From positions 1 to 28,827 of the forward strand of contig DASTSL010000059.1 in assembly GCA_035760705.1 (NCBI GenBank): a stretch of 28,827 nt of DNA, in the 5' to 3' direction. Numbering within the stretch: the first letter of the stretch is position 1; every line of letters begins with the position of its first letter. Below the pieces are notes generated by a model. That model saw nothing but the letters and a program-made list of their open reading frames with translations. It did not search any database and was not told where the DNA came from. The translations under genes and the position numbers were made by a program. This stretch comes from Allomeiothermus sp035760705 (GTDB taxonomy: Bacteria; Deinococcota; Deinococci; Deinococcales; Thermaceae). This document shows, piece by piece, positions 14,218 through 21,456 of this stretch.

Positions 14218-15579
14218 ATGCGTGTATTTGTTTTGGGGCTTTTGCTGGTACTGGCCGCCTGCGGCACCGACGAGGGCGGTTCCAAGCAGCCGCTGAACAT
14301 CAATACCAGCTTGCCACCGGCCTACGTGGGCGACCCGTACAATGCGACCTTCACCGCCGACGGCGGGGTGCAGCCCTACACCTTCAAGCTCGAGGGCTCG
14401 CTCCCCAAAGGCATCACCTTCAACCGCACCGGGCTCAGCGGCATCCCGCAGGAGAAGGGGAGCTACAAGCTCCGGCTCATCATCGAGGATGCCAACCTCT
14501 CCAAGACCTTCAAGGACCTAACCCTCCTTGTCTCCGACCCGCCCCCGCCCAAGCTGACCCTGGTCCAGCCGCAGTCCGAGGTGAGCCAGCCCTTCATCCT
14601 GCTGGCCCGGCTCGAGGGCCGCGAGTCGCGGGGTTTCCAGGCCCAGATCCCGCTGAAAGACTTCAAACCGGTATTGGAGAGCCTGCAAGCCCAGCCGGGG
14701 GTCTTTTACGTGGCCCGTTACAACCCCGAGCGCGAGGTGATGGACCTGGACGTGGCCTTCGCCCAGCCCAAGCGGGACCTCGAGGTGCTGCGCCTGACCG
14801 TCTCCCCCACCAAGGCCCTGCGCCCGGCGCTCCAGCCCCGGGTGGCCTACTACGACAAAGAGGCCAAACCCTTCCCCGGCAACCCCTCCCTCGAGCGGGT
14901 CGCCAGCGAAGGCAAGTACACCTACGCCGATCTGCTCACGTTGGCCCAGAACTTCGGTAAGAAGGCCGCCCAGCCTGCCAACCCGCAGACGCCGGGCACC
15001 CAAACCCCGCAACCCCCGGCTACTCAGCCCGCGACCCCGCCTGCTCAGACCTCACCCGCAACGACCCCACCTCCAGCTCAGAATCAGGGTCAAACCCAGC
15101 CTCCCGCAACCAATCCGGCCACTCCGCCGCAACCCAACCCGGAGCAAACCCAGCAACCGGCTACAGCCACCCCACCCCAACAGGCTGCTCAGACCCCACC
15201 AACGACCACGCCGCCCCAGCCCCCCGAGATCGGCCAGGCCCAACAGACCAATCCCACCCCACCCGCGCAGGCCCAGCCCGCCCCGCCGAGTCAACCCCAG
15301 CCCGGACCAACCCAACCGCAACAGCCCGCGCCGGCCCCCAAAACCGGCCTCCCCGGCGACTTCAACGAGGACGGGGTGGTGGATCAGAAAGACCTCGACC
15401 TGTTACGCTCCTCCTACCGCTGGAGTAACGTGGGCAACCCCGCCCCGGCTAACCCCCCGGCCCAACCCCAGCAGCCCGGCCAGACCCCACCGAATCCGCC
15501 CGCGCAACCGGGCAATGGCAACACGGGCGGACAGAACAACTCCTCGAGCGGAAATTCTTCGGGAAACAACGGTAAATAG
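14218..15579 (+). CDS. Lipoprotein with Ig-like domain, Pro/Gln linker and dockerin-like calcium loop
   Basis: 453 aa. The signal peptide ends in a lipobox LAAC with the lipidated Cys at 15. Residues about 26-112 form a putative Ig (He_PIG-type) domain, with GVQPYTFKLEGSLPKGITFNRTGLSGIPQEKGSY as its signature. Residues about 115-235 are an unrecognised alpha/beta region. Residues about 245-378 are a low-complexity linker almost entirely of Pro, Gln, Thr, Ala and Asn. At 381-392 DFNEDGVVDQKD is a perfect EF-hand/dockerin type I calcium loop, followed by the DLDLLRSSY helix; only one of the two dockerin halves is present. The tail is Pro- then Asn/Ser/Gly-rich. Probably a surface protein; ligand unknown. 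A strong terminator follows, so it is a single-gene unit. Confidence 0.85.
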   Translation: MRVFVLGLLLVLAACGTDEGGSKQPLNINTSLPPAYVGDPYNATFTADGGVQPYTFKLEGSLPKGITFNRTGLSGIPQEKGSYKLRLIIEDANLSKTFKDLTLLVSDPPPPKLTLVQPQSEVSQPFILLARLEGRESRGFQAQIPLKDFKPVLESLQAQPGVFYVARYNPEREVMDLDVAFAQPKRDLEVLRLTVSPTKALRPALQPRVAYYDKEAKPFPGNPSLERVASEGKYTYADLLTLAQNFGKKAAQPANPQTPGTQTPQPPATQPATPPAQTSPATTPPPAQNQGQTQPPATNPATPPQPNPEQTQQPATATPPQQAAQTPPTTTPPQPPEIGQAQQTNPTPPAQAQPAPPSQPQPGPTQPQQPAPAPKTGLPGDFNEDGVVDQKDLDLLRSSYRWSNVGNPAPANPPAQPQQPGQTPPNPPAQPGNGNTGGQNNSSSGNSSGNNGK

Positions 15580-15595
15580 CACCGAGTCTGCCAAG

Positions 15596-15627
15596 GAGGA
15601 CGGGGCGATCCCGTCCTCGTATTTTTT
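15596..15627 (+). terminator. Intrinsic terminator of the lipoprotein gene
   Basis: Perfect 9-bp stem GAGGACGGG (15596-15604) and CCCGTCCTC (15610-15618), 5-nt loop, then GTA and six T residues (15622-15627). Confidence 0.95.
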
Positions 15628-15736
15628 GCCATCCGTTCTTGCTCATAGGGCCTTTCTCTACACATCTGACTTCTGCGCAGGGTGAGAGGGAACAATCGCT
15701 CCTGGGGATAACTGTCAGGCCGCGCTATACCGAGCG

Positions 15737-15753
15737 TTCACACGGCATTCACA
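15737..15753 (+). promoter_or_regulatory. Direct repeat TTCACA-N5-TTCACA upstream of the SHOCT gene
   Basis: TTCACA at 15737-15742 and 15748-15753, an 11-bp period (one helix turn). Tandem half-sites with an 11-bp period are the usual target layout of OmpR/PhoB-type response regulators. It lies about 90-105 bp upstream of the ATG at 15842; the second copy could also serve as a -35, but no good -10 follows at 17 bp. An OmpR-type regulator is encoded at 19137-19808. The link between the two is inference. Confidence 0.45.
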
Positions 15754-15841
15754 AAGCCACCCCTCTCCCTTCATAGGGTTAGCCCTACCCTTCTCTCGAG
15801 CGTTCGGGAACCTCCCGGACGGTGAAAGGAGCAAGGGAGTT

Positions 15842-16267
15842 ATGGATATCGCAATGGCACATGGCTTTTTCGGCTTCAACCCGTTCTTCGCCTTCTTCGG
15901 CTTTCTCTTCAACCTGCTGTTCTTCGTCTTGTTCATCGGCCTGATCGTCTGGGTGTTGCGGGGCTTCCGCCGAGGCCGGTGGGGGCGCGGCCCCTGGCGC
16001 GGGATGGGCTACCAGCGCTTCGGCCAATGGATGGGGGGCTCGAGCGACGCGATGAATACCCTCCGCGAGCGCTTCGCCCGGGGCGAGATCAACCGCGAGG
16101 AGTACGAGCGGATCAAGGCCGGGCTCGAGCGGGAAAACGCCGACGAGGGCGACTGGAGGCCCTTCTGGAAACAGGACAGCGCGCTCGAGGTGGCCCGCAC
16201 CCGCTTCGCCAAGGGGGAGATCACTCTGGAGGAGTTCGAGGCCATCAAAAAAGGCTTGCAAAGCTAA
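15842..16267 (+). CDS. Small membrane protein with two SHOCT motifs
   Basis: 141 aa. A phenylalanine-rich N-terminal transmembrane helix (about 10-40) is followed by an Arg/Gly/Trp-rich stretch (43-65) and two copies of the short C-terminal SHOCT motif: LRERFARGEINREEYERIKAGL (about 73-95) and ARTRFAKGEITLEEFEAIKKGL (about 118-140). SHOCT motifs occur at the ends of many envelope and stress proteins and probably mediate oligomerisation. The start has AAGGAG 10 nt upstream and GGGAG just before the ATG. A strong terminator follows, so it forms its own transcript despite facing the efflux genes. Confidence 0.85.
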   Translation: MDIAMAHGFFGFNPFFAFFGFLFNLLFFVLFIGLIVWVLRGFRRGRWGRGPWRGMGYQRFGQWMGGSSDAMNTLRERFARGEINREEYERIKAGLERENADEGDWRPFWKQDSALEVARTRFAKGEITLEEFEAIKKGLQS

Positions 16268-16277
16268 GGCCCGGGCG

Positions 16278-16308
16278 GGTACGGGGGTGTTCCTCCCGTA
16301 CCTTTTTT
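16278..16308 (+). terminator. Intrinsic terminator after the SHOCT gene
   Basis: Stem GGTACGGG (16278-16285) and CCCGTACC (16295-16302), 9-nt loop, six T residues (16303-16308). The next gene's ribosome-binding GGAG begins 3 nt after the T-tract. Confidence 0.93.
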
Positions 16309-16320
16309 ATGGAGACTGCT

Positions 16321-16746
16321 ATGGAGACCACACCCAACCTCCCCATCGGTTACTGGCTCAAACGCGCAGATGAACTGCTCACCCGGGCTATCAATCAGGC
16401 ACAGGAAGCGACCGGCCTAACCCGCACCCACTGGCAGGTGCTCAACTCAGTTCAGGAAGCGGGCACGCTCAGCCGAGAACGGCTCGAGGGGATAATGCAG
16501 ACTTCTTTAGACTCGAGCGGGCTCGAGCCCATCATCGCCGAACCCGCCGGCAGGGGCTGGCTGGCACGAAACGACTCGGACGATCTCCGCCTCACGGACG
16601 CGGGAAAACAGCAGTACCAAGCGGCTCTATCCCTGCAATCCGAGGTGAGAAAGCGGGTCGTACAGGGGGTCGGTGAAGAGGAATACACGACCGTGATCCG
16701 CGTGCTGCAAAAGATCGTGGACAATCTGGAGACGACGCCGGAGTAA
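16321..16746 (+). CDS. MarR family transcriptional regulator
   Basis: Winged-helix DNA-binding protein, 141 aa, of MarR size and layout: an N-terminal dimerisation helix (IGYWLKRADELLTRAINQAQEATGLT), the winged helix at about 38-100 with GRGWLARNDSDDLRLTDAGKQQY forming the wing, and a C-terminal dimerisation helix. The start is the ATG at 16321 with GGAG (16311-16314) 6 nt upstream; an in-frame ATG at 16309 would overlap that site. The gene sits right behind the SHOCT terminator with no room for a separate promoter, so it may depend on terminator read-through. It precedes a DHA2 efflux pump by 66 bp; MarR repressors commonly control such pumps. Confidence 0.88.
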   Translation: METTPNLPIGYWLKRADELLTRAINQAQEATGLTRTHWQVLNSVQEAGTLSRERLEGIMQTSLDSSGLEPIIAEPAGRGWLARNDSDDLRLTDAGKQQYQAALSLQSEVRKRVVQGVGEEEYTTVIRVLQKIVDNLETTPE

Positions 16747-16812
16747 GACACTGTACATTCCCCCGGCTCGATGACGGCAATAATGCTCTGTATTTTTGGG
16801 AGGCAAGCGATT

Positions 16813-18663
16813 ATGGCTTCACCCCACTCCGCCCCGGTTAAAACCGCCGAACTCACCCCCCAGCAACGACTCTTCACGCTGCTGGGTACATTGCTGGGTT
16901 TGTTGCTGGCCGCGCTCGACCAGACCATCGTGGCTACCGCAGGCCCGGCCATCCAGCGCGACCTCGAGATCGAAGCCTCGCTTTACGTGTGGATCACCAC
17001 CGCCTACTTGGTGACCTCGACGGTGTTGGTGCCCATCTACGGCAAGCTCTCCGACCTGTACGGGCGAAAGCCGATCCTGATCGCAGCCATCGGCATCTTC
17101 TTGCTGGGGTCCTTCCTCTGCGGCATCTCGCAGAGCGCGGTGCAGTTGATCCTGTTCCGGGCATTGCAGGGGTTGGGCTCGGCGGGCTTGTTCGTGACGG
17201 CCTTCGCTATCATCGCGGACATCTTCCCCCCGGCGGTGCGGGGCCGCTACACCGGGCTCTTCGGGGCGGTCTTCGGGCTTTCTAGCGTGGTGGGGCCACT
17301 GGTGGGCGGCTTCCTCACCGACAACATCTCCTGGCATTGGGTCTTCTTCGTGAACCTGCCGGTAGGGGCGGTGGCGCTGGCTTTTATCTTCAGCCGGATG
17401 CCCCTGTTGCGGCTCTCGCCGCGTAGGCCGACCATCGACTACCTGGGCGCGGCTTGGCTGCTGGTCTTCACCGTACCCCTCCTGCTCGCCCTGAGCCTGG
17501 GCAAAACCACCCTGGCCCCCGGCGAGACCGGCTTTTTGTGGGGCTCCTGGCAGATTTTGGGAATGTTCGCGCTGGCGGCGGTCGGGCTGGTGGGTTTCCT
17601 CCTCACCGAGCGCCGGGTAAAAGAGCCGATCCTGCCGCTCTCGCTCTTCGCCAACCGCACCTTCGCGGTGGGGAACGCGGCCAGCTTCGTGCTGGGGGCG
17701 GGCTTCCTGGCGGCCATCGTGTTTTTGCCGCTCTTCATGGTGATCGTGGTGGGCTTGAGCGCCACCAACTCCGGCCTGACCGTTACCCCCCTGACCTTGG
17801 GCATCGTGTTCGGCAACGTCGTCTCGGGGCAGTTGGTCTCGAGGTTCGGGCGCTACAAACCGCTGATGCTGACCGGGCTCTCCATCCTGAGCGTGGCCTT
17901 CATCATCATGGGCTTCACCCTCACCCCCCACTCGAGCCAGCTCGAGCTGACCCTCAAGATGATCCTGATGGGCCTCGGCTTGGGTCCGGCTATCCCGCTC
18001 TACACGCTGGCGGTGCAGAACGCGGTCTCCTCGATGATGGCCGGGGTGGCCTCCTCCACGGTGCTCTTCTTCCGCTCGATGGGCTCCACCATCGGGGTAG
18101 CAGTCCTGGGGAGCATCTTCGCCAACACCTTCTCCTCCGAGCTTTCCACCCGCGTCACGGCGGCCACCGCCGACCTGCCCCCGGCCTTGCGCGCGCAGTT
18201 CCAGGCCCCGGGGGCGAACGCGGGCGGCGAGGGGGCACAGCTCTCCTTCGACGCCGAGGCCCTCAAAACCCAGATCACCCGGCGCTTCGATCGGCAGTAC
18301 CAGGCCGTCGAGAAGGCCGTCCGCGCCGGACCGACCGGGGTACAAGCCCTGGCGAAAGACCCTGGCTTGCCTCAGGAGCTCCGCGACAACCTGGGCCAGA
18401 TCCCTCCGCAGGCCCTCGAGCGCCCCCAGGCTCGCCAGCAGCTGCTGGACGAGGTGCGCTCCGGCCTCGAGCGGGCCCAGGAGCAAGCTATAGCGACCGT
18501 AGACCGGATTGGCCAGGCGGTCAAAGAAGCACTCACCGTGGCCATCACCCAGGTCTACAAGATCGGCATCCTGATCGCCCTTCTGGGCATCGCGGTCACA
18601 CTCCTGATCCCGGAGTTGCCCCTGCGCAAGTCCAATGCGCCCGCTCCGGCAGCCGCCGACTGA
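16813..18663 (+). CDS. DHA2 family multidrug efflux MFS transporter (EmrB/QacA type, 14 TM)
   Basis: 616 aa, proton-driven exporter of the EmrB/QacA group with about 14 membrane segments. Motif A is GKLSDLYGRKPILI near 75-88; motif C-like GLFGAVFGLSSVVGPLVGGFL near 151-171; the opening LAALDQTIVATAGPAIQRDL is the DHA2 signature. Between the last two helices lies an unusually long hydrophilic loop of about 140 residues (roughly 445-580) rich in Gln, Ala and Glu and predicted mainly helical. The start at 16813 is chosen for GGGAGG 9 nt upstream; in-frame ATGs at 16771 and 16783 lack one. The next gene begins 1 nt after its stop. Confidence 0.92.
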   Translation: MASPHSAPVKTAELTPQQRLFTLLGTLLGLLLAALDQTIVATAGPAIQRDLEIEASLYVWITTAYLVTSTVLVPIYGKLSDLYGRKPILIAAIGIFLLGSFLCGISQSAVQLILFRALQGLGSAGLFVTAFAIIADIFPPAVRGRYTGLFGAVFGLSSVVGPLVGGFLTDNISWHWVFFVNLPVGAVALAFIFSRMPLLRLSPRRPTIDYLGAAWLLVFTVPLLLALSLGKTTLAPGETGFLWGSWQILGMFALAAVGLVGFLLTERRVKEPILPLSLFANRTFAVGNAASFVLGAGFLAAIVFLPLFMVIVVGLSATNSGLTVTPLTLGIVFGNVVSGQLVSRFGRYKPLMLTGLSILSVAFIIMGFTLTPHSSQLELTLKMILMGLGLGPAIPLYTLAVQNAVSSMMAGVASSTVLFFRSMGSTIGVAVLGSIFANTFSSELSTRVTAATADLPPALRAQFQAPGANAGGEGAQLSFDAEALKTQITRRFDRQYQAVEKAVRAGPTGVQALAKDPGLPQELRDNLGQIPPQALERPQARQQLLDEVRSGLERAQEQAIATVDRIGQAVKEALTVAITQVYKIGILIALLGIAVTLLIPELPLRKSNAPAPAAAD

Positions 18664-18664
18664 C

Positions 18665-19099
18665 ATGGACCGTTTGATCCCGGTGCAGATCCTGGGCCTG
18701 GCCTTCTTGCTGGGGCTGGGGTTGCATCTCCTCTTGCCGGGCCGCTTCGCTCCGTTGCCGGGTCTGGCGGTCGTGCTCGTCGTGGTCGCGTTCGGAATGG
18801 CTTCCTGGGCCGTTTCGCTGTTCCGTCAGCACCAGACTCCGGTGAATCCGACTACCCAGCCGAAGCAACTGGTGACCGCCGGGCCTTACCGCTTTAGCCG
18901 CAACCCGATGTATCTGGGGATGGTGCTGCTCTTGCTGGCCATCGCATTAGGGATGGGTTCGCTGCCGATGCTGGCGGCCCCGCTGGCCTTTTGGCTCTTC
19001 ATGAACTATCGCTACCTCCCTCGAGAAGAAGCCAAGGTCGAGCAAACCCTGGGAGCTTCCTACACCGAGTACCGCCGGAAGGTGAGGCGGTGGCTGTGA
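18665..19099 (+). CDS. Isoprenylcysteine carboxyl methyltransferase (ICMT)-like membrane protein
   Basis: 144 aa integral membrane protein with four or five hydrophobic segments. The C-terminal half has the family signature LVTAGPYRFSRNPMYLGMVLL (about 76-96), the RNPMYLG core that binds SAM, and the end EEAKVEQTLGASYTEYRRKVRRWL with the conserved Glu and Tyr. Bacterial members of this ICMT/PEMT superfamily are methyltransferases of largely unknown substrate. The ATG follows the efflux pump stop by 1 nt, so the two are translationally coupled. Modification of an exported lipid or hydrophobic compound is a speculative link. Confidence 0.85.
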   Translation: MDRLIPVQILGLAFLLGLGLHLLLPGRFAPLPGLAVVLVVVAFGMASWAVSLFRQHQTPVNPTTQPKQLVTAGPYRFSRNPMYLGMVLLLLAIALGMGSLPMLAAPLAFWLFMNYRYLPREEAKVEQTLGASYTEYRRKVRRWL

Positions 19100-19136
19100 A
19101 GCACCTCGCAACGCCCCGCAATCTCTCGAGGTCAGC

Positions 19137-19808
19137 GTGAGCGCCTCGATTCTGATCGTGGAGGACGAAACCCGGCTGGCGGAGATCCTGGAAGATTACC
19201 TGCGCCGTGAGGGGTACAAGACCGAGCGGGCCAAAGACGGGAGCCGGGCTTTGGAACTCTGGCGGGTGGCCCAGCCGGACCTGATCCTGCTGGACCTGAT
19301 GCTCCCGGTGCTGGACGGGCTCGAGGTGGCCCGGCGCATCCGCGCCGAATCGGACGTGCCGATCATCATGCTCACCGCCCGCGACGACGAGGTGGACAAG
19401 CTGGTGGGGCTGGGCCTGGGGGCCGACGACTACGTGGTGAAGCCCTACAGCCCGCGCGAGGTGGTGGCCCGGGTCAAGGCGGTGTTGCGCCGGGTGCGGG
19501 GAACGGTGCTGGCCCCCGAGGTGTATAGGGCCGGGAGTTTAGAGGTTGACCTGGGCGCCTTTGAAGCCCGCTGTGGCGGCGAACCGGTAGACCTCACCAC
19601 CAGCGAACTCAAGCTGCTGGCCCTGCTGGCCAAGGAACCGGGCCGGGTCCGCCAGCGCTCCGAACTCCTCACCGCCACCGGCGATGCCGAGAGCTACGCC
19701 GACGAGCGCACTGTGGACGCCCACATCAAAAACATCCGCCGCAAGCTGGGCGAGTGCGGCGAGCGGATCGAGACGGTGCGGGGGGTGGGATACAAACTGA
19801 GGGGGTAG
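19137..19808 (+). CDS. OmpR/PhoB-type response regulator
   Basis: 223 aa. Receiver domain (1-120) with acidic pocket D10/E11, phosphoacceptor D53 in LLDLMLPVLDG, T80 and K102 in VVKPYSPRE. The winged-helix effector domain (about 135-223) has the recognition helix SYADERTVDAHIKNIRRKLGE and the wing ETVRGVGYKLRG. The start is a GTG at 19137 with GAGGT 6 nt upstream. The partner histidine kinase follows, but the gap contains a heptad hairpin with a T-tract (19831-19885) that may cut kinase expression. A tandem TTCACA site at 15737 has the layout this regulator class binds. Confidence 0.95.
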   Translation: MSASILIVEDETRLAEILEDYLRREGYKTERAKDGSRALELWRVAQPDLILLDLMLPVLDGLEVARRIRAESDVPIIMLTARDDEVDKLVGLGLGADDYVVKPYSPREVVARVKAVLRRVRGTVLAPEVYRAGSLEVDLGAFEARCGGEPVDLTTSELKLLALLAKEPGRVRQRSELLTATGDAESYADERTVDAHIKNIRRKLGECGERIETVRGVGYKLRG

Positions 19809-19830
19809 GAATCGGGATGAGCAGCACGAC

Positions 19831-19885
19831 AGCCAATAGCAAGCGGCTCGAGAAGGCGGTTAGCGGTTAGCCGTTGGCTCTTTTT
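19831..19885 (+). repeat. Heptad hairpin element with T-tract between regulator and kinase genes
   Basis: Left arm AGCCAAT, AGCAAGC, GGCT (19831-19848); right arm GGCGGTT, AGCGGTT, AGCCGTT, GGCT (19855-19879), 7-bp period. AGCCAA pairs with TTGGCT and CGGCT with AGCCG, and five T residues follow (19881-19885), so the transcript could act as an attenuator or partial terminator. Confidence 0.7.
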
Positions 19886-19896
19886 GATGGGTGCTT

Positions 19897-21162
19897 ATGC
19901 CAGGAAGAAAGCCGGATCATACGGAGTGGGAACAAGCCTGGCGGACTCGAGAAGAGGCCATCCGCAAGTGGCAGCGGGATGGCTGGCGCAGGCGCCACCA
20001 AGCGGGCCCGCGCTGGGCTCGGCAACAGCGCTGGCGGGGCCGCTGGGGGCTGCGCCGCCGCCTGACCTTCGCCTTCGCCTTCGTGGCCTTGGCCGCCGTA
20101 TTCATCACCACCTGGTTCACCCTGGGGGCGGTCTCGAGCGTCCTATTTTCCGCTCAGCCCGACAGCAGTTTTTTTCAGCACCCCGGCGATGGCTGGTGGA
20201 CCTGGCGGGATAACCCGGCCTGGAACCGCCCGGAGTTCGCCCAGGCCCGCCAGGCCTTCGGGCGGATCACCGGGGTGGCGTTTTGGGCCGGGACCCTGGC
20301 CTTTTTGCTAGCGGTGGTCGCCGCCGCGGTCTTCACCCGCATCCTGACCCGCCCCCTGATCGCGCTCACCGACGGGGCCAAGCGGTTGGAAGCGGGCGAG
20401 CGGGGGATTCAACTCCGGGTTCCGCGCGCTCGAGACGAACTCCGTGCCCTGACCAAAGCGTTCAACAACCTGGTGCGGGGCCTCGAGCGCCAGGAAGCCT
20501 GGCGGCGGGGGCTGGTGGCCGACATCGCCCATGATCTGCGCACCCCCCTGGCCGTGCTCCGCAGCGAGATCGAGGCCATGCAGGACGGGGTGGCTGAGCC
20601 CGACGCAGCGGGGCTCGAGCGCCTGCACAGCCAGGTGATGCTCCTCTCCAAGCTGGTGGACGACCTGCGCACCCTCTCGCTGGCCGAGAGCGGAGGGTTA
20701 GCCTTGAGGAAAGAGCGCCTACCCCTCGAGCCCTTTTTGCGTCGGGTGGTGGAGGCTTTCGCGGCCCGGGCCAATGGGGATGGGACAAATCTCGCGCTGC
20801 GCCCGCTTCCTGCGGACCTCGAGGCGACGTTTGACCCGGGGCAGATCACCCGGGTGCTGGGCAACCTGCTCGACAACGCCATGCGCCACGGGGCCGGGCC
20901 CATCGAAGTGAGCGCCGCCGCTCAACCCGAAGGGGTGAAGATCACCGTGCGCGACCACGGGCCGGGGATCCCCCCGGAAGCTTTGGAGCGGGTCTTCGAG
21001 CGCTTCTACAAAGCCGACGCCTCGCGCACCCGCAAAGAGAGCGAGGGCTCGGGGTTGGGGCTCTCCATCGCCCGGGCCATCGTGGAGGCCCACGGGGGGA
21101 GGCTGGAAGCCAGCAATCACCCCCAGGGTGGCGCGGCCTTTACGGTCTTTTTGCCCGGCTAA
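19897..21162 (+). CDS. Sensor histidine kinase
   Basis: 421 aa, partner of the preceding response regulator. An unusually long, Arg/Trp-rich cytoplasmic N-terminus (1-55) is followed by TM1 (about 56-80), a short Trp-rich extracytoplasmic loop (about 82-122), TM2 (about 124-147), HAMP (148-200), HisKA with phospho-H212 in DIAHDLRTPL, and HATPase: N box NLLDNAMRH, G1 DHGPGIP, F box FERFYKAD, G2 GSGLGLSI. The order and the small sensor loop resemble BaeS-type envelope-stress kinases. The start ATG at 19897 is preferred; a GTG two codons earlier is in frame, and neither has a strong ribosome-binding site. It probably senses envelope stress or a drug. Confidence 0.93.
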   Translation: MPGRKPDHTEWEQAWRTREEAIRKWQRDGWRRRHQAGPRWARQQRWRGRWGLRRRLTFAFAFVALAAVFITTWFTLGAVSSVLFSAQPDSSFFQHPGDGWWTWRDNPAWNRPEFAQARQAFGRITGVAFWAGTLAFLLAVVAAAVFTRILTRPLIALTDGAKRLEAGERGIQLRVPRARDELRALTKAFNNLVRGLERQEAWRRGLVADIAHDLRTPLAVLRSEIEAMQDGVAEPDAAGLERLHSQVMLLSKLVDDLRTLSLAESGGLALRKERLPLEPFLRRVVEAFAARANGDGTNLALRPLPADLEATFDPGQITRVLGNLLDNAMRHGAGPIEVSAAAQPEGVKITVRDHGPGIPPEALERVFERFYKADASRTRKESEGSGLGLSIARAIVEAHGGRLEASNHPQGGAAFTVFLPG

Positions 21163-21389
21163 TCCCGCTGTGTATCCTCCTGGATAAGCCCCTCCTCGCG
21201 TTCCTGCTGGGGACGATGGGGTTGCTGTCACGGAGGGCTTCTTTTCGCTGCTCTTCGTCTTTTTCGTGGTTGATTTGCTCTTCCAACTCGGCCCGGTCTG
21301 TCTTTTCGGTTCCATGCCGGGATTTTGCTTGTGGAAGTTGAAGCTCGGCTAAAGCGGTGGGGCCTGGACCGGTTCTTCTGCATACCCCA

Positions 21390-21416
21390 TTGAATTTTCG
21401 CAAGCCGTGCTATAAT
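21390..21416 (+). promoter_or_regulatory. Strong extended -10 promoter facing a terminator
   Basis: TTGAAT (21390-21395), 15-bp spacer, TGC then a consensus TATAAT (21411-21416). The TG at 21408-21409 makes it an extended -10. Predicted transcription start at about 21423. No gene lies downstream on this strand before the terminator at 21426. Confidence 0.6.
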
Positions 21417-21422
21417 ACTTTT

Positions 21423-21450
21423 AGCGGCGGGAGAAAATCCCGCCTTTTCT
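21423..21450 (+). ncRNA. Predicted ultra-short transcript (promoter directly into terminator)
   Basis: If the promoter at 21390-21416 fires, the RNA would begin at about 21423 and end in the T-tract at about 21448, giving roughly 28 nt that is almost entirely the terminator hairpin. It could be a by-product of gene loss, a tiny RNA, or a start point for antisense read-through into rsuA. Confidence 0.3.
21426..21448 (+). terminator. Intrinsic terminator
   Basis: Perfect 7-bp stem GGCGGGA (21426-21432) and TCCCGCC (21438-21444), loop GAAAA, then TTTTCT. It also separates the plus-strand kinase region from the convergent rsuA gene. Confidence 0.9.
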
Positions 21451-21456
21451 ATTTCC

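Noticed and set aside
16819..18666. Long open frame (about 615 codons) antisense to the DHA2 transporter
   Set aside because: It is the mirror of a high-GC membrane-protein gene; its translation is low-complexity, rich in Gln, Gly, Arg and Glu, with no domain or ribosome-binding site.
21140..21403. Minus-strand 87-codon frame after the kinase gene, very hydrophilic
   Set aside because: It overlaps the kinase 3' end, has no ribosome-binding site and mixed codon use; the Lys/Glu-rich middle part is suggestive but two frames look equally coding, so at best a decayed small gene.
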